Origin: Pontibacillus marinus BH030004 = DSM 16465
Lineage (GTDB): Bacteria > Bacillota > Bacilli > Bacillales > BH030062
Reading direction: 5' to 3'
Assembly (NCBI RefSeq): GCF_000425225.1
Contig: NZ_KE384331.1
Coordinates: 53,336 to 117,335, forward strand
DNA: 64,000 nucleotides
Shown: one piece after another, positions 53,651-64,000 of the stretch
Layout: every line of letters begins with the position of its first letter
Position numbering within the stretch: the stretch's first letter is position 1
Program-made: the position numbers and the translations under genes
The notes under the pieces: generated by a model
What the model was told of the DNA's origin: nothing
What the model saw: the letters and a program-made list of their open reading frames with translations, nothing else
Database searches by the model: none

Positions 53651-55057
53651 TTACGTTGTGATGAGTTCATAAATGGCTTCAGCATATATATAAGCCGCTT
53701 CCATAAGGTCTTCAATTAGAATATGCTCATCTGCATTGTGTGCTGTATCAGGACTATGAGAGAACATCGCCCCATAAGCAACTCCCTGATTTAGAGCTCT
53801 AGCATAGGTAGCACCACCAATTGCGAGAGGTTCTGCCTGTTCATTAGCATTCCTATTATAGATATCTAGAAGTTTTTCTACGAATGGGTGATCTTTAGCC
53901 ATATGGATCGCTTCTAAATGCTCAATCACATGAATACGCGCTTCATGATCATTCATGTTGCTTTCGAATATTTGGAACCATTCTTGAAAGTCCTTTGTGA
54001 CAGGATAGCGAATATTTAAACCTAAAGTTAAGTCCCCATCTTTTAACACAGCAGTTCCCACATTAACCGTTAAAGGTCCTGAAACATTGTCTTCACAGGC
54101 AATGCCCAATCCTTCTCCTCTACTACTTTGGAAAGCTTCTTCAATCCAGTACAAAACAGACAATATAGAATTTGAGAATGGTAGTTCTTTTAAAAATGAG
54201 GTGATCCCCAAGAAAGCATTATGGCCATTATTGGGTTCCATTGCATGGGCAGACTTTCCGGTTAGTGTAATATGGAGTTGATCTCCATCCATATCCGCTT
54301 TACCATCGTAAGGCGTTTGTTGTATAAAGTCTTCAAATAGAGAAATCGGATCGCCTTCTCCCTCCCACTTCAGAGAAGCTTGTGCACGGTATGGAACCAT
54401 ATTTAGACGTTCTCCACCTTGTAGATGTAACAATTGAGCCGTAGCATGAGATTGGTCCATATCAAGGTTTTTTGTAACATCTAAATCGAGTAAGCCTTTT
54501 TCTGCATGAATAACTGGGAACTGCGCATCAGGGGAAAAACCAACCTTAGGCATTTCTTCTTTTGCGAAATAATGTTTCATACAGCCCCAGTTACGTTCTT
54601 CATCTGTACCAAGAATTAAACGAACTCGCTTTTGAGGTTCCACTCCAATATCTTTCAACCATTTCATTGCTAAGAAGGCAGCCATAACTGGTCCTTTATC
54701 ATCCTGAGCCCCACGTGCAAAAAGCTTTCCTTCTTTTACTACAGGATCGAATGGACCATTCGTCCAACCTTCACCAGCAGGTACGACATCGAGATGACCT
54801 AGGATACCAATTAACTCTTCTCCTTTTCCCCACTCGATATGTCCTGCATATCCATCAATATCTTTCACGGAAAACCCTTCTTTTTCTCCTAATGAAAGTG
54901 CATACTCCAAGGCTTTTTGAATGTTTTCTCCATAGGGTGCTCCCTCTCTTATCGATGTTTCGTCATATGTACTAGGGATTTGAAGGAGCTCTTTTAAGCG
55001 ATCAAGAAAGTATGGTTTTAATTCGTTTAGTTGCTCTTTTGATAAACTTTTGTTCAT
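53651..55057 (-). CDS. pepV: Dipeptidase PepV
   Basis: A 468-residue M20 peptidase with [12 protein letters not shown] (metal His), [28 protein letters not shown] (catalytic Glu) and a late [13 protein letters not shown] metal motif. PepV trims Xaa-Xaa dipeptides in the cytosol and its family uses zinc. The ATG of pepV overlaps the end of the upstream K+ channel gene by 4 bp (ATGA), so the two are coupled. Confidence 0.94.
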   Translation of the reverse strand: MNKSLSKEQLNELKPYFLDRLKELLQIPSTYDETSIREGAPYGENIQKALEYALSLGEKEGFSVKDIDGYAGHIEWGKGEELIGILGHLDVVPAGEGWTNGPFDPVVKEGKLFARGAQDDKGPVMAAFLAMKWLKDIGVEPQKRVRLILGTDEERNWGCMKHYFAKEEMPKVGFSPDAQFPVIHAEKGLLDLDVTKNLDMDQSHATAQLLHLQGGERLNMVPYRAQASLKWEGEGDPISLFEDFIQQTPYDGKADMDGDQLHITLTGKSAHAMEPNNGHNAFLGITSFLKELPFSNSILSVLYWIEEAFQSSRGEGLGIACEDNVSGPLTVNVGTAVLKDGDLTLGLNIRYPVTKDFQEWFQIFESNMNDHEARIHVIEHLEAIHMAKDHPFVEKLLDIYNRNANEQAEPLAIGGATYARALNQGVAYGAMFSHSPDTAHNADEHILIEDLMEAAYIYAEAIYELITT

Positions 55058-56076
55058 GATTCATACTCCTTTAGAATTAATTGATAGGTCTCTGGGTCAC
55101 ATATGGCATACAGTTCAGCCTCAGAAGGGAGGGGGTTATCAAGCATACGATTGACACCTAATTCCTGACGGTCTGCAATAAGTGTAGCTCCTTTTTCCAG
55201 TAGATCATTAAAGGCATCACGATACGTTTTCCAACTTGATTGAAGAGGGATATGATAAAGGTCATCACCGTGTGAACGACGCATAAGCTGTCCATATATA
55301 CCTGAGATTCCTTTTGTAAAAGCAGATCGTACTGCAAGGGATGAAATGGTCTCATGAGAAAAGATAAATTCATCAATTTGAGCATGTTCAAAGTTTTTAA
55401 TATGATCTTCTTCCATCACTTCAACGACTGTATGTACATGAGATGTCATCGATTCAACTGTAGAAGCAATTAACAGAGTTTTCCCATCAATCAACTGGTT
55501 ATCATGGATTTTTTCATCAGCAAAAATCAAGACAGCTTTTGCTTTTTGTACATTCGCTTTTTCTAAAGTTTCTTTTGAAGATGCATTTCCTCGTATGTAA
55601 TGAATATTCTCTTCTAAAAGTGGTGCTTTTTCCAATTCATCTATAATAATAATTTCAGAATCAGGGTGAGTTTCAATAATTTCTTTAACTGCATATTGTG
55701 ATTTTTTGGACCAACCAATAATAATGTAATGATTCTCTTCTTTGTACACGATATTTCCTTCCTCCCTCTTTTTACGAAACATAGATAAACCTTCAACAAC
55801 TTTACCTATAACAACACCAATTAACCCAATCCCCACGATATATAGGAACATAGCAATAAGTCGCCCACCTACTGAAACGGGAGAAAAATCCCCGTATCCT
55901 ACGGTCGTAACTGTTGTCATTACCCACCAAAAGCCATCAAAGACCGTTGGGAATGTTTCTGGTTCTACTAATACAATAAAGATTGAAGACAAAGCAATGA
56001 GTAGTGTACTACTAATAAATAAAACCCGATTGTTCATTTTAATCATACGTAGCAATACTTTTCTTATAAAAATCAT
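55054..56076 (-). CDS. Potassium channel with TrkA-N domain (YugO-like)
   Basis: A 340-residue protein with two membrane helices (about 18-38 and 68-90) around a pore loop that ends TVGYGD (58-63), the K+ selectivity filter. A Rossmann-type TrkA-N domain follows (about 113-240, [11 protein letters not shown]), then a C-terminal part. It is like YugO, the B. subtilis K+ channel needed for biofilm signalling, but lies by pepV here. It is probably a tetramer; gating ligand unknown. Confidence 0.92.
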   Translation of the reverse strand: MIFIRKVLLRMIKMNNRVLFISSTLLIALSSIFIVLVEPETFPTVFDGFWWVMTTVTTVGYGDFSPVSVGGRLIAMFLYIVGIGLIGVVIGKVVEGLSMFRKKREEGNIVYKEENHYIIIGWSKKSQYAVKEIIETHPDSEIIIIDELEKAPLLEENIHYIRGNASSKETLEKANVQKAKAVLIFADEKIHDNQLIDGKTLLIASTVESMTSHVHTVVEVMEEDHIKNFEHAQIDEFIFSHETISSLAVRSAFTKGISGIYGQLMRRSHGDDLYHIPLQSSWKTYRDAFNDLLEKGATLIADRQELGVNRMLDNPLPSEAELYAICDPETYQLILKEYES

Positions 56077-56227
56077 AACATCCTCCTTAACAGAATATGA
56101 ATAACATGAATTCTCTGTAAATTTTAATGGATTCCCTAGTTATTATACAACGAATTGTAGTAAAATTGAGTTAACTTCCAAGATTCACAGGCACCACAAC
56201 TCAAACAATCCCTTAAGGAGTGGTTTT

Positions 56228-56446
56228 TTGAATCGTTCATCATCCCGCATGCTTAGCCGTGTTAAATCGATCTATTTGTTTATTAGAGAGAACGGGACCG
56301 TAACAACGACTTCATTATCAGAGGAGTTTGGCATAACAGCTCGAACTGTTCAGAGAGACCTACATGTGCTGCAATACAATGGACTCGTCACAAGTCCGTA
56401 TCGTGGGAAGTGGACTACTACAGAGAAAAAAGTGAAAATATCATAG
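56228..56446 (+). CDS. ytzE: DeoR-type HTH regulator YtzE
   Basis: A TTG start 7 bp after AAGGAG gives 72 residues, nearly all a DeoR-like winged helix (RVKSIYLFIRENGTVTTTSL, then TARTVQRDLHVLQYNGLV). It has no sugar-binding C-terminal domain, which fits the short YtzE family rather than a truncation. Its targets are unknown. It is divergent from the K+ channel gene. Confidence 0.9.
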   Translation: MNRSSSRMLSRVKSIYLFIRENGTVTTTSLSEEFGITARTVQRDLHVLQYNGLVTSPYRGKWTTTEKKVKIS

Positions 56447-56485
56447 TAAAACAAAACACACTGAATACTTATATGAGTTATATAA

Positions 56486-56514
56486 AAACCCGGATTAGCT
56501 CCGGGTCTTTTTTT
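56486..56514 (+). terminator. Terminator of ytzE
   Basis: ACCCGG/CCGGGT stem with a 7-nt loop and seven Ts. Confidence 0.85.
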
Positions 56515-56543
56515 GTGCATTTTTCATGTTGTTTAGTGAGCCT

Positions 56544-57278
56544 TTATGAATCCTCAGCTTTCTCTTGTCCTACATTATATAGAAACTCGATTTCTTTATC
56601 ATTTAGTTCACGATACTCTCCGAGCTCTAAATCATCATCAAGTTCTAATCCCGCCATACTTAAACGTTTCAGGAAAGTAACGCGTTTATCCACACTCTCA
56701 AACATTCGTTTTACCTGGTGAAATTTACCTTCTGTAATAACAAGTTCAATTTCAGATGTTGCTCCGGACTCCAGAATTTCTAATTCGGCTGGCTTTGTTT
56801 TGTAACCATCATCCAATGTAACGCCCTTCTGAAAAGCATCTTGATCCTTTTCTGTTACCTCGCCATCTATTACAGCATAGTAGCGCTTCCCTACACCTTT
56901 TTTAGGGGATAACAACTGATGCGTGAGCTTTCCATCATTCGTAATCAATAAAAGCCCTTCTGTATCTTTATCAAGTCTTCCAACCGGAAAAGGTTCAAAA
57001 ATCTGATCTTCTGGTTGCAAGATATCGATTACGGTCATATCACTCGCATCCTCTGTTGCTGAAATGAGACCTTGAGGTTTATTCATCATGATATAAATAA
57101 ACTCTCGATATTCAACAAATTCACCATGAACGGTTATTTCTTGTTCGTCTGGATTCACATGTGTTTTGGCATCTTTTATGGAGCTTCCATCCACTCGGAC
57201 AACACCAGACTTTAATAATTTTTTTACTTCCTTCCGGGTTCCGAAGCCCATATTCGCTAAAACTTTATCGATTCTCAC
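56544..57278 (-). CDS. rsuA: 16S rRNA pseudouridine(516) synthase RsuA-type
   Basis: The GTG start follows AGGAGG. The 244-residue protein has an S4 RNA-binding domain (1-60) and the RsuA catalytic motif GRLDKDTEGLLLITNDG with the active Asp. The late EGKFHQVKRMFESV pattern marks the RsuA/RluB group. In B. subtilis the counterpart beside ytgP is YtzG. It lies 12 bp after ytgP and is probably co-transcribed. Confidence 0.93.
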   Translation of the reverse strand: MRIDKVLANMGFGTRKEVKKLLKSGVVRVDGSSIKDAKTHVNPDEQEITVHGEFVEYREFIYIMMNKPQGLISATEDASDMTVIDILQPEDQIFEPFPVGRLDKDTEGLLLITNDGKLTHQLLSPKKGVGKRYYAVIDGEVTEKDQDAFQKGVTLDDGYKTKPAELEILESGATSEIELVITEGKFHQVKRMFESVDKRVTFLKRLSMAGLELDDDLELGEYRELNDKEIEFLYNVGQEKAEDS

Positions 57279-57290
57279 AACACGTTCCTC

Positions 57291-58931
57291 CTAATTTTTC
57301 TTTCTTTTCAAGAACCGATCGAGTACAGAAACTCGACCTCCTAATACACGCTCAAGCAGTGTTGTTTGATAGGATAACCATAAATAGAATAAACCACCCA
57401 CACCCGCACTAATAAATAATACCATTACAGCTGCAAATCGACCTTCTTCATAGCTAAGACCTACTAAACCAAGTAGCCACTTCGTAATACTTACAATGAT
57501 CACCATAGCAAATGTAAGTATTAAAACTAATAATGATCGCTTTAATAAATGTCTATAAGGGAATGAAGCTGCAGCACGGATTTTCCATAGGTTTAAAAGT
57601 ACAGCTGTAATAACAGCTAAACCAGTGCCGAATATCGCTCCTTTTGCACCAAATAGATGAATTAGTGGGATGTTTAATGTTGCTTTAATTAAAAGCCCAG
57701 CTCCCAAACTAATCACAGCAAAACGTTGCTGATTAATTCCTTGTAAAATGGACGATGTGACTGTAAACAAGCCATAGAAAAGAGCCACAGGGGCATACCA
57801 AGCCAGTAATGATCCTGTTAAAGAGAGGTTGGTACCCTCTACACCATAAAATGTTGCATAAGCTTCATAGGATAAGAGCGACATCCCTACCACTGCAGGT
57901 AAAATAAGCAACACAATGATTTGCAATGCTTGGTTAATTTGTCGATAAAGCTGCTTAGGGGAGTCCTCCGTGAAAGACTTCGTAATGGCAGGCAATAATG
58001 CCAAAGAAAGTCCTGTAGCTAATGTAACCGGTATGATAACGAGTTTATGTCCATACAAATTGATGGCAGCATAAGCTGTTTCAGTTATATTCCCTAGCCC
58101 AATATCAGCCATTGTTCGGTTAAATGTAAATTGATCAATAAGTTGGTAAAGAGGTGTAGCAATCCCCACAAGAACAAAAGGCCCTGCATAGGCAAGTAAT
58201 TCTTTGTATAGATCTTTCATGGGAATGTTATAGCTTGTTTCCTGCTGTTCAACCTGGCTGTCAAGATAAGGCTTGCGTTTCTTCCAGTAAAACCAAAGTA
58301 CACCTACAGAAGCGATCGCACCAATAAAAGCTGCAAATGAAGCAAACCCAACGGCAGTAGCTTTCGAACCGTTATACACTTCAATTACTAAGAAAACAGC
58401 GATTAATAAAAAGGCTATGCGTACAATCTGCTCAATTACTTGTGACACTGCTGTGGGCGCCATGGATTCATATCCTTGGAAAAATCCACGAACAATACTC
58501 ATTGCAGGAATAATCAATAGAGCAAAACTGATCATGCGAATAACCATGGCCACATCTTCAATAGAATTTCCCTTCAGTTGATCCGTAACAACAAGGGGAG
58601 CAATCGCACCAGCGCTAAAATAAAGAAGGAGGAAAGCTAAAACGCCAGTTATGGACATAAATTGTAATCCTGACTTAAACATCCTCCGTCCCGTTTCATA
58701 ATCCCCTAACGAGTTATACCTCGAAACAAATTTTGAAACAGCTAGCGGAACCCCTAGAGTTGAAAAGCTAATTAAGATATTATAAGGGGTGTATGCGTAG
58801 GACAACAATGCTCCACCCGTTTGTCCTACAAAGGATTCAAACGGGATCACATAGATCATCCCTAAAAACTTTGATAAAAATGTTGCCGCTGTTAGCAACA
58901 TTGTACCTTTTAAAAATTTCGAAACTGCCAT
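57291..58931 (-). CDS. ytgP: Lipid II flippase-like polysaccharide transporter YtgP
   Basis: The ATG at 58931 follows CAGGTG; the frame upstream to 58967 has no site. The 546-residue protein has about 14 membrane helices of the MOP superfamily, with FLSKFLGMIYVIPF, a QGYESMAPTAVSQVIEQIVRI central segment and LYGHKLVIIPVTLATGLSLALLP. YtgP (MurJ) moves lipid II across the membrane in B. subtilis, partly redundantly with Amj. It fits the same block position. Confidence 0.93.
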   Translation of the reverse strand: MAVSKFLKGTMLLTAATFLSKFLGMIYVIPFESFVGQTGGALLSYAYTPYNILISFSTLGVPLAVSKFVSRYNSLGDYETGRRMFKSGLQFMSITGVLAFLLLYFSAGAIAPLVVTDQLKGNSIEDVAMVIRMISFALLIIPAMSIVRGFFQGYESMAPTAVSQVIEQIVRIAFLLIAVFLVIEVYNGSKATAVGFASFAAFIGAIASVGVLWFYWKKRKPYLDSQVEQQETSYNIPMKDLYKELLAYAGPFVLVGIATPLYQLIDQFTFNRTMADIGLGNITETAYAAINLYGHKLVIIPVTLATGLSLALLPAITKSFTEDSPKQLYRQINQALQIIVLLILPAVVGMSLLSYEAYATFYGVEGTNLSLTGSLLAWYAPVALFYGLFTVTSSILQGINQQRFAVISLGAGLLIKATLNIPLIHLFGAKGAIFGTGLAVITAVLLNLWKIRAAASFPYRHLLKRSLLVLILTFAMVIIVSITKWLLGLVGLSYEEGRFAAVMVLFISAGVGGLFYLWLSYQTTLLERVLGGRVSVLDRFLKRKKN

Positions 58932-59133
58932 ATTTTCACCTGCATTTATTTGTAGAGTACAACGCATCTATTTTATCATAGATAAAGTGCATTCCGATTT
59001 CATTATGATTACAAAATCAGATTTATTGCGTTTGAGTGTGCTCAGAACGCTTACGCTAATAGAAATTTGGAGCTAACTGGAAGTAGCTCTAACGTTAAAT
59101 TTCCTATGCAATGAGAAGGGACGGTTCAAAAAC

Positions 59134-60390
59134 ATGTATGATGTTACCGTAATTGGAGGAGGCCCCTCCGGATTAATGGCAGCCATTGCCGCTGCAGAAC
59201 AAGGAGCCAACACATTACTCATAGATAAGGGCAAAAAACTTGGAAAGAAGCTTGCTATATCAGGTGGTGGACGTTGCAATGTTACCAACAATCTACCCCA
59301 AGATGAAATTATTAAGCATATACCTGGGAATGGTCGCTTTTTATATAGCGCTTTTTCTGTGTTTAATAACTACGATATCATGGAATTCTTTGAAAACCTG
59401 GGAGTAGCTTTAAAAGAAGAAGATCACGGGCGTATGTTCCCCGCAAGCAACAAAGCAAAAGACGTTGTTAATGCTTTGCTCAGTCGATTAGATGAGTTAG
59501 GCGTTACTGTAAGGAAGAGCACAGAGGTGGAAACTGTGGGTTATGGAGACGAGCATCACGAGATTCAATTAAAGTCTGAAGAAACGATTCAAACGAAATC
59601 GCTTGTGATTTCAGTTGGTGGTACATCCGTGCCTCATACAGGATCCACTGGCGATGGGTATGCCTGGGCTGAAAAAGCAGGTCACACTGTAACTGAGCTT
59701 TATCCAACAGAAGTGCCTCTTATATCTCAAGAGCCATTTATTCAAGATAAACGTTTACAAGGTCTCTCCTTAAGGAATGTTGCTTTATCCGTATTAAATC
59801 CAAAAGGTAAAACCATCATCACACATCGCATGGACATGTTGTTTACACACTTCGGTATTAGCGGACCTGCTGTTTTACGTTGTTCACAGTATGTAGTAAA
59901 AGAATTTCGAAAAGGAAATCGTCCAGTGAAGATGGTGATTGAAAGCTATCCTGACCATAAAGAACATGAACTGTTAGAAGAAGCTCGTGCCTTATTAAAC
60001 GAGCATCCAAGAAAAAATGTGAAGAATATTTTAAAAGGATGGGCCCCTGAGCGATTCTTGGATCTCCTATTCGAACGCAACGAGATTGGCTTAGAAGATC
60101 GTGCTGCCAACACATCTCTTGAAAAACTGCGTGGTTTTATCCATGACCTGAAACAATTCACATTTGAAGTTCATGATTCTCAGTCCATTGAAAAAGCATT
60201 TGTAACAGGTGGAGGCGTTTCTGTTAAAGAAGTAGTCCCTAACACCATGGCTTCAAAGGTTATGCCTCGATTATTTTTCAGTGGAGAAATTCTTGATATT
60301 CATGGATACACAGGTGGCTATAATATTACGTCTGCCCTTGTAACCGGAAGAATTGCAGGCATGTTTGCTGCATACGATTCATTTGGTTAA
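59134..60390 (+). CDS. ytfP: FAD-dependent oxidoreductase YtfP (HI0933 family)
   Basis: A 418-residue flavoprotein with the FAD loop [15 protein letters not shown], the family's [16 protein letters not shown] near 40-55, [20 protein letters not shown] and the C-terminal [22 protein letters not shown]. Its reaction is unknown. The ATG follows AGAAGGGA with a 13-bp spacer. It is divergent from ytgP. Confidence 0.92.
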   Translation: MYDVTVIGGGPSGLMAAIAAAEQGANTLLIDKGKKLGKKLAISGGGRCNVTNNLPQDEIIKHIPGNGRFLYSAFSVFNNYDIMEFFENLGVALKEEDHGRMFPASNKAKDVVNALLSRLDELGVTVRKSTEVETVGYGDEHHEIQLKSEETIQTKSLVISVGGTSVPHTGSTGDGYAWAEKAGHTVTELYPTEVPLISQEPFIQDKRLQGLSLRNVALSVLNPKGKTIITHRMDMLFTHFGISGPAVLRCSQYVVKEFRKGNRPVKMVIESYPDHKEHELLEEARALLNEHPRKNVKNILKGWAPERFLDLLFERNEIGLEDRAANTSLEKLRGFIHDLKQFTFEVHDSQSIEKAFVTGGGVSVKEVVPNTMASKVMPRLFFSGEILDIHGYTGGYNITSALVTGRIAGMFAAYDSFG

Positions 60391-60574
60391 TTTCCCTCTT
60401 GAAAAACAGGTTTTTTTATGCTGTTTATTTATCTTTGAAGGAAATCCGTGTTATAGTATCTAATTAGGAAGAATGAAGGCAACAATAAAGGGTATAGATA
60501 AGAAATAATCATTTACCCAATCATCTTATACAATATGTATATAAGCTTACATTGACTAGGAAGGGGAATTATAC

Positions 60575-60886
60575 ATGTCAGACGAAAATATGAAAGACAG
60601 CATCATTGATGCAGCCTTTACAAAGAAGAATGAGGAAGAAAACGTAGAACAACCAGAGAAGCCCGAAGTTAGTGAAGAAAACAAAGCTAAATTAGGCGAC
60701 GTCGTGACATTCCAGCGTGACGGTAAAGACCTTAAAGGCGAAGTTACTTCCGATAAATTAGAGAACTCCGTAGTTGTCGATATGACAATCATGGAAGATT
60801 TCAAAGAAAAAGATCTCGACTTCGAAAAAACCGTAGTGCGTCACGGGAAATATACGATTCAAGAACGTGCTGAAGAGAGTGAATAA
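60575..60886 (+). CDS. DUF2187 protein (YkvS-like)
   Basis: A 103-residue acidic protein. Residues 1-45 are charged and probably unstructured; 46-98 hold the KOW-like DUF2187 domain (LGDVVTFQRDGKDLKGEVTS to FEKTVVRHGKYTI). Its binding partner is unknown. The ATG follows AAGGGG. It is followed by a family-B repeat, which shares its terminator region. Confidence 0.88.
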   Translation: MSDENMKDSIIDAAFTKKNEEENVEQPEKPEVSEENKAKLGDVVTFQRDGKDLKGEVTSDKLENSVVVDMTIMEDFKEKDLDFEKTVVRHGKYTIQERAEESE

Positions 60887-60891
60887 TGAAC

Positions 60892-61036
60892 AAAAGCGCA
60901 AGCGCCCGTTTAGCAACGAAGGGACTGGACTGAGCCCGTAGTACGATAAAGGAAACACGGTGAGTGAAACGAATCGATGTTGACTTATCGTACGGAGGCG
61001 AGGGAAGTCCCTTCGTTGCTGGGCGCTGGAGCTGGA
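60892..61036. repeat. Family-B hairpin repeat, copy 3
   Basis: A 145-bp element in opposite orientation to the copy at 30199. AGCAACGAAGGGACT (60912-60926) is exactly complementary to 61006-61020; outer arms GCGCCC/GGGCGC extend it. The middle keeps CTTTATCGTACTACGGGCTC and CTCGCCTCCGTACGATAAG on the minus strand. Confidence 0.87.
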
Positions 61037-61102
61037 TGTGGCCCCACTCTAATTAAAAAGTGTTACACAAGCCACAAATTTTATAAATTCCTAGAGATTA
61101 AG

Positions 61103-61136
61103 AAAAAACCGAGCTTATTCGAAGCTCGGTTTTTTT
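61103..61136. terminator. Bidirectional terminator before ypjP
   Basis: ACCGAGCTT/AAGCTCGGT with T-runs on both sides. Confidence 0.8.
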
Positions 61137-61143
61137 ACTATAT

Positions 61144-61767
61144 TTATGACATCCACTTTGGTGGCGTGTTTTTGTCCCAATAAATTTCTCCAATCGGGTG
61201 ATGTTCTTCAAAGCCATCTTGACTTAAATGATAGTGGAAGTTAAACCAATACCCTTCCCCTGGGCGTTTATCACGACGAACATGAAACCGAGCTATTTCT
61301 TGATTTGAGCGTTCATCATACATACTAAAGATTTGTTCACCATAACCAGCTGAAGGTTCTTCAGAGATACTGTAGTAAGGCACCTCATCATCACTAGCTT
61401 CCGCTAAGATTGATTGAACGACATCTTCTATACTCGGTAAAATATCTTTTTCAAAATCAACTTCTACTTTTTCAATAATTCTAGGTCCTAATTTGGATAC
61501 CGTTTGTTCCTTTGCTTGTTCGGTAATTGTACTAATGTAAAATTCAGCAGAAAGAGACTCTTCATCCTTTTGAGCTTCTTCTTCAATCGTAATATCAATT
61601 GGATCCGGTGGGGTTTCCGTACGCGAATCACTATCTTCATTACGCTCAGGTGAAACAATTTCATTCTTATCAGCCGCCTCTGCGTCGAGATGGGTCGGCG
61701 GTATATATAATCCTAAGGTTAATATCGCAACAAATACAACAAATATTTTTCTGAACCAAGGTTTCAT
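61144..61767 (-). CDS. ypjP: YpjP-like exported protein
   Basis: A 207-residue protein that begins MKPWFRKIFVVFVAILTLGL, the YpjP-type N-terminus with a membrane anchor or signal. An acidic linker (about 35-75) leads to the YpjP domain, with SAEFYISTITEQAKEQTVSKLGP, IEDVVQSIL and PGEGYWFNFHYH. Its role is unknown. It is monocistronic here, between a terminator and katA's terminator. Confidence 0.88.
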   Translation of the reverse strand: MKPWFRKIFVVFVAILTLGLYIPPTHLDAEAADKNEIVSPERNEDSDSRTETPPDPIDITIEEEAQKDEESLSAEFYISTITEQAKEQTVSKLGPRIIEKVEVDFEKDILPSIEDVVQSILAEASDDEVPYYSISEEPSAGYGEQIFSMYDERSNQEIARFHVRRDKRPGEGYWFNFHYHLSQDGFEEHHPIGEIYWDKNTPPKWMS

Positions 61768-61876
61768 AGTGTAGCTCCCCTTATATGTACTTATTTAAAT
61801 TCTACCACTTTTATTAAATCTGTCTATGAAACTATTGAATCTTTTTCTGAGTATTTTGTGAATAGATTTTCATAAG

Positions 61877-61908
61877 TAAAAAGAGCCTCCAATTCTTTGG
61901 AGGCTCTT
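61877..61908 (-). terminator. Terminator of katA
   Basis: AAGAGCCTCC/GGAGGCTCTT with an 8-nt loop and a T-rich minus-strand tail. Confidence 0.85.
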
Positions 61909-61923
61909 CCTGTTTATCTACTT

Positions 61924-63381
61924 TTATTTAACTTCCTCAGGAACCTGCAATCCAAGAGCTTTCGCCACGCGCTCACCATAATCTGGGTCGGCTTTGTAGA
62001 AGTGTTTAATCTGACGAAGCTTAATTTCTTCTTTTCGTACGTCCTTCATAGATCCTACGATGTTAGATACTAGACGTTGTTTCTCATCTTCACTCATTAA
62101 TCGATATAGGTTTCCGGGTTGAGTGTAATGGTCGTCATGATCATAGGGTGTGCTATCTGCTAAACCAGATACAGGATAAGGCTGTTGTTTAGCTGCAGGA
62201 TCCTCTACTGGGCGATCATAGCTATTTGGCTCGTAGTTTTTAGAACCACCACCATTATCATCAAAGCGCATTGCACCATCACGCTGATAGTTATTTACTT
62301 CAGCCTTTGGACGGTTAACAGGCAGTGTTTCATAATTTGCCCCCACACGATATCTATGCGCATCTGCATAAGCAAACAGACGCCCTTGAAGCATCTTATC
62401 TGGAGAAACATCAATTCCAGGAACAAAGTTACCCGGGCTAAATGCCGCTTGCTCAATTTCTGCAAAATAGTTTTTCGGATTACGGTTAAGAACCATTTTT
62501 CCAACTTCAATTAGTGGATAGTCATCATGAGGCCATACTTTAGTTACATCAAATGGATCAATGTTATAAGTCTCTGCATCTTCTAGAGGCATGATCTGTA
62601 CATACATTGTCCAGGTAGGATATTCCCCTTCTTCAATTGAATTAAATAAATCTTCTGTTTTGTAATCAGGATTTTCTCCTGCGATTTTAGTAGCAGTTTC
62701 ATCATCTAAAGTCTTGTATCCCTGATCTGTTCGAATGTGGTATTTAACCCAAACAGATTCACCTTCAGCATTGGTCCATTTAAATGTATGACTTCCATAA
62801 CCATGCATGTGACGGTAGGTCGCTGGTACACCACGGTCAGAATAAAGTATCGTTACTTGGTGTAATGACTCTGGAGATAACGACCAAAAATCCCAAGCCA
62901 TATCTGGATCTTTTAAATTTGTTTGAGGATCACGTTTTTGTGTATGAATAAAATCAGGGAATTTAATAGCATCTCGAATAAAGAATACAGGAGTATTATT
63001 ACCTACCAGATCGTAGTTACCTTCGTCAGTGTAAAATTTAAGAGCGAAACCACGTGGGTCTCGAGCTGTATCAGCAGAACCTTTTTCTCCTCCTACTGTA
63101 GAAAAGCGAGCAAGCATTTCTGTTCTTTTACCAACTTCGGATAGAAAGTCTGCTTTTGTATATTTAGACACATCGTTTGTTACTTCAAAATAGCCAAATG
63201 CTCCAGCACCTTTAGCATGTACAACACGTTCTGGTATGCGTTCACGGTTAAAGTGGGCAAGCTTTTCTAACAAATGAACATCCTGAATCATAGTAGGTCC
63301 ACGATAGCCAGCAGTAATGGAATTTTGATTATCACCAACAGGAATTCCAGCTTCAGTAGTTAATCGCTTTTTGTTACTCAC
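61924..63381 (-). CDS. katA: Vegetative catalase KatA
   Basis: The GTG at 63381 is 10 bp after AAAGGGAG; an in-frame start at 63405 precedes that site. The 485-residue enzyme is a small-subunit clade-3 catalase with distal H55 ([11 protein letters not shown]), N128 (GNNTPVFF) and the heme ligand Y338 ([13 protein letters not shown]). It breaks down H2O2 in the cytosol. A perfect PerR box upstream gives peroxide control, as for B. subtilis katA. Confidence 0.96.
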   Translation of the reverse strand: MSNKKRLTTEAGIPVGDNQNSITAGYRGPTMIQDVHLLEKLAHFNRERIPERVVHAKGAGAFGYFEVTNDVSKYTKADFLSEVGKRTEMLARFSTVGGEKGSADTARDPRGFALKFYTDEGNYDLVGNNTPVFFIRDAIKFPDFIHTQKRDPQTNLKDPDMAWDFWSLSPESLHQVTILYSDRGVPATYRHMHGYGSHTFKWTNAEGESVWVKYHIRTDQGYKTLDDETATKIAGENPDYKTEDLFNSIEEGEYPTWTMYVQIMPLEDAETYNIDPFDVTKVWPHDDYPLIEVGKMVLNRNPKNYFAEIEQAAFSPGNFVPGIDVSPDKMLQGRLFAYADAHRYRVGANYETLPVNRPKAEVNNYQRDGAMRFDDNGGGSKNYEPNSYDRPVEDPAAKQQPYPVSGLADSTPYDHDDHYTQPGNLYRLMSEDEKQRLVSNIVGSMKDVRKEEIKLRQIKHFYKADPDYGERVAKALGLQVPEEVK

Positions 63382-63462
63382 TATGTAACAACTCCCTTTT
63401 ATCAATTTAAGCTCTTTTAATCTCTTATTCCGATAATTACGAACATTAAATTGAATTTTTAT

Positions 63463-63477
63463 TTATAATTATTATAA
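63463..63477 (-). promoter_or_regulatory. PerR box of katA
   Basis: TTATAATTATTATAA is a perfect match to the PerR consensus TTATAATnATTATAA, 82 bp before katA. Peroxide oxidises PerR and frees this site. The rest of the 63382-63720 gap is AT-rich and shows no gene. Confidence 0.92.
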
Positions 63478-63720
63478 TAAAAGAACTTATTTAAAAGTAT
63501 AGTCCATTAATAAAATCATTTCAAATGAAAAGCTCTTTCAATTATAGAAAATAACACATCGGTTTATTCCACTCATTTTAATCATTTAAACCGTTTTGAC
63601 TTCTGACCTTCAGCGAAAATTTTAAAGAAGTGCCATTACAATTTGTTTATAGGTTCATAAAAAACTTGTCGAATGGTACCATTGCTAAAATTTTATACTT
63701 CTTAAGGTGTAAATAAAACA

Positions 63721-63752
63721 AAAAAACCCAGAAGAACGAATTCTTCTGGGTT
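63721..63752 (-). terminator. rRNA operon terminator
   Basis: AACCCAGAAGAA/TTCTTCTGGGTT hairpin with a long minus-strand T-run just after 5S rRNA. Confidence 0.88.
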
Positions 63753-63762
63753 TCTTATGTGT

Positions 63763-63878
63763 GCTTGGCGGCGTCCTACTCTTGCGGGGGCGAAACCCCG
63801 ACTACCATTGGCGCTGAAGAGCTTAACTTCTGTGTTCGGCATGGGAACAGGTGTGACCTCTTCGCCAAAGCCACCAAA
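63763..63878 (-). rRNA. rrf: 5S ribosomal RNA
   Basis: The minus strand reads TTTGGTGGC at the start, then GAAGAGGTCACACC, TTCCCATGCCGAACAC, AGAAGTTAAGCTCTTCAGC and GTAGGACGCCGCCAAGC at the end, all classic Bacillus 5S blocks, 116 nt in all. It is last in the operon. Confidence 0.95.
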
Positions 63879-63945
63879 CCTATGTAGTTGAAGGATATAC
63901 CTTCAAAACTAGATAAGAGACATCATAACGTTTTTTCAATAGAGA

Positions 63946-64000
<55 letters not shown>

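Overview
The window is low-GC Firmicute chromosome and looks like a spore-forming member of the Bacillaceae. Evidence: spore-coat genes (cotZ, cotO) with sigma-K-type promoters, a FapR operator before fabI, a perfect PerR box before katA, two gene blocks in Bacillus subtilis order (the yjb/yjc block and the ytoP to ytfP block), and Bacillus-type ribosome binding sites with many TTG and GTG starts. The acidic proteins and the transporter content would suit a moderately halotolerant genus such as Pontibacillus, Halobacillus or Virgibacillus; that placement is inference.

Layout. 0-12.5 kb: accessory genes. A secreted 5'-nucleotidase (cut by the left edge), tRNA-Val, a secreted lamin-tail/phospholipase-D protein, two secreted glycosidase-like proteins, a dicarboxylate symporter and a TRAP-TAXI transporter operon. 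13-21.6 kb: yjcH-yjcG-yjcF, a MerR-like coiled-coil protein, a lipoprotein/DUF4440 cassette, an AAC(3)-family acetyltransferase, a DUF421 membrane protein and a metallo-beta-lactamase-fold hydrolase. 21.3-27 kb: a spore-coat island (small coat-like proteins, yjcA, cotZ, cotO) with a diguanylate cyclase and an EAL phosphodiesterase inside it. The cyclase gene sits behind a c-di-GMP-I riboswitch with a terminator and has a Spo0A box by its promoter. 27-42.4 kb: fabI, yjbQ, mgtE, a rodA-type gene, prpE, yjbO, nadK, yjbM, yjbK, yjbI, spxH, pepF, coiA. 42.4-43.3 kb: a complex repeat where synteny switches. 43.3-61 kb: a DUF84 gene, then ytoP, ytzB, ytnP, trmB, ytzH, ytmP, ytlR, a second EAL protein, ytlQ, ytlP, an MFS transporter, pepV, a K+ channel, ytzE, rsuA, ytgP, ytfP. 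61-64 kb: ypjP, katA, and the 3' end of an rRNA operon (5S and the last part of 23S) on the minus strand.

How genes work together. The TRAP-TAXI binding protein, DUF1850 protein and fused permease form one uptake system. yjbK/yjbM/nadK/yjbO and yjbI/spxH are core regulatory and stress genes around (p)ppGpp, NADP and Spx turnover. One diguanylate cyclase and two intact EAL proteins form a c-di-GMP circuit in which the cyclase lacks the usual inhibitory site and may instead be limited through its riboswitch.

The least explained material is intergenic. There are three arrays of 21-bp direct repeats, two of them sharing a base skeleton. A hairpin repeat family has compensated base changes between copies. 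A MITE-like composite lies at the synteny break. A possible small RNA lies between coiA and pepF. No CRISPR array, prophage or complete insertion sequence was seen.
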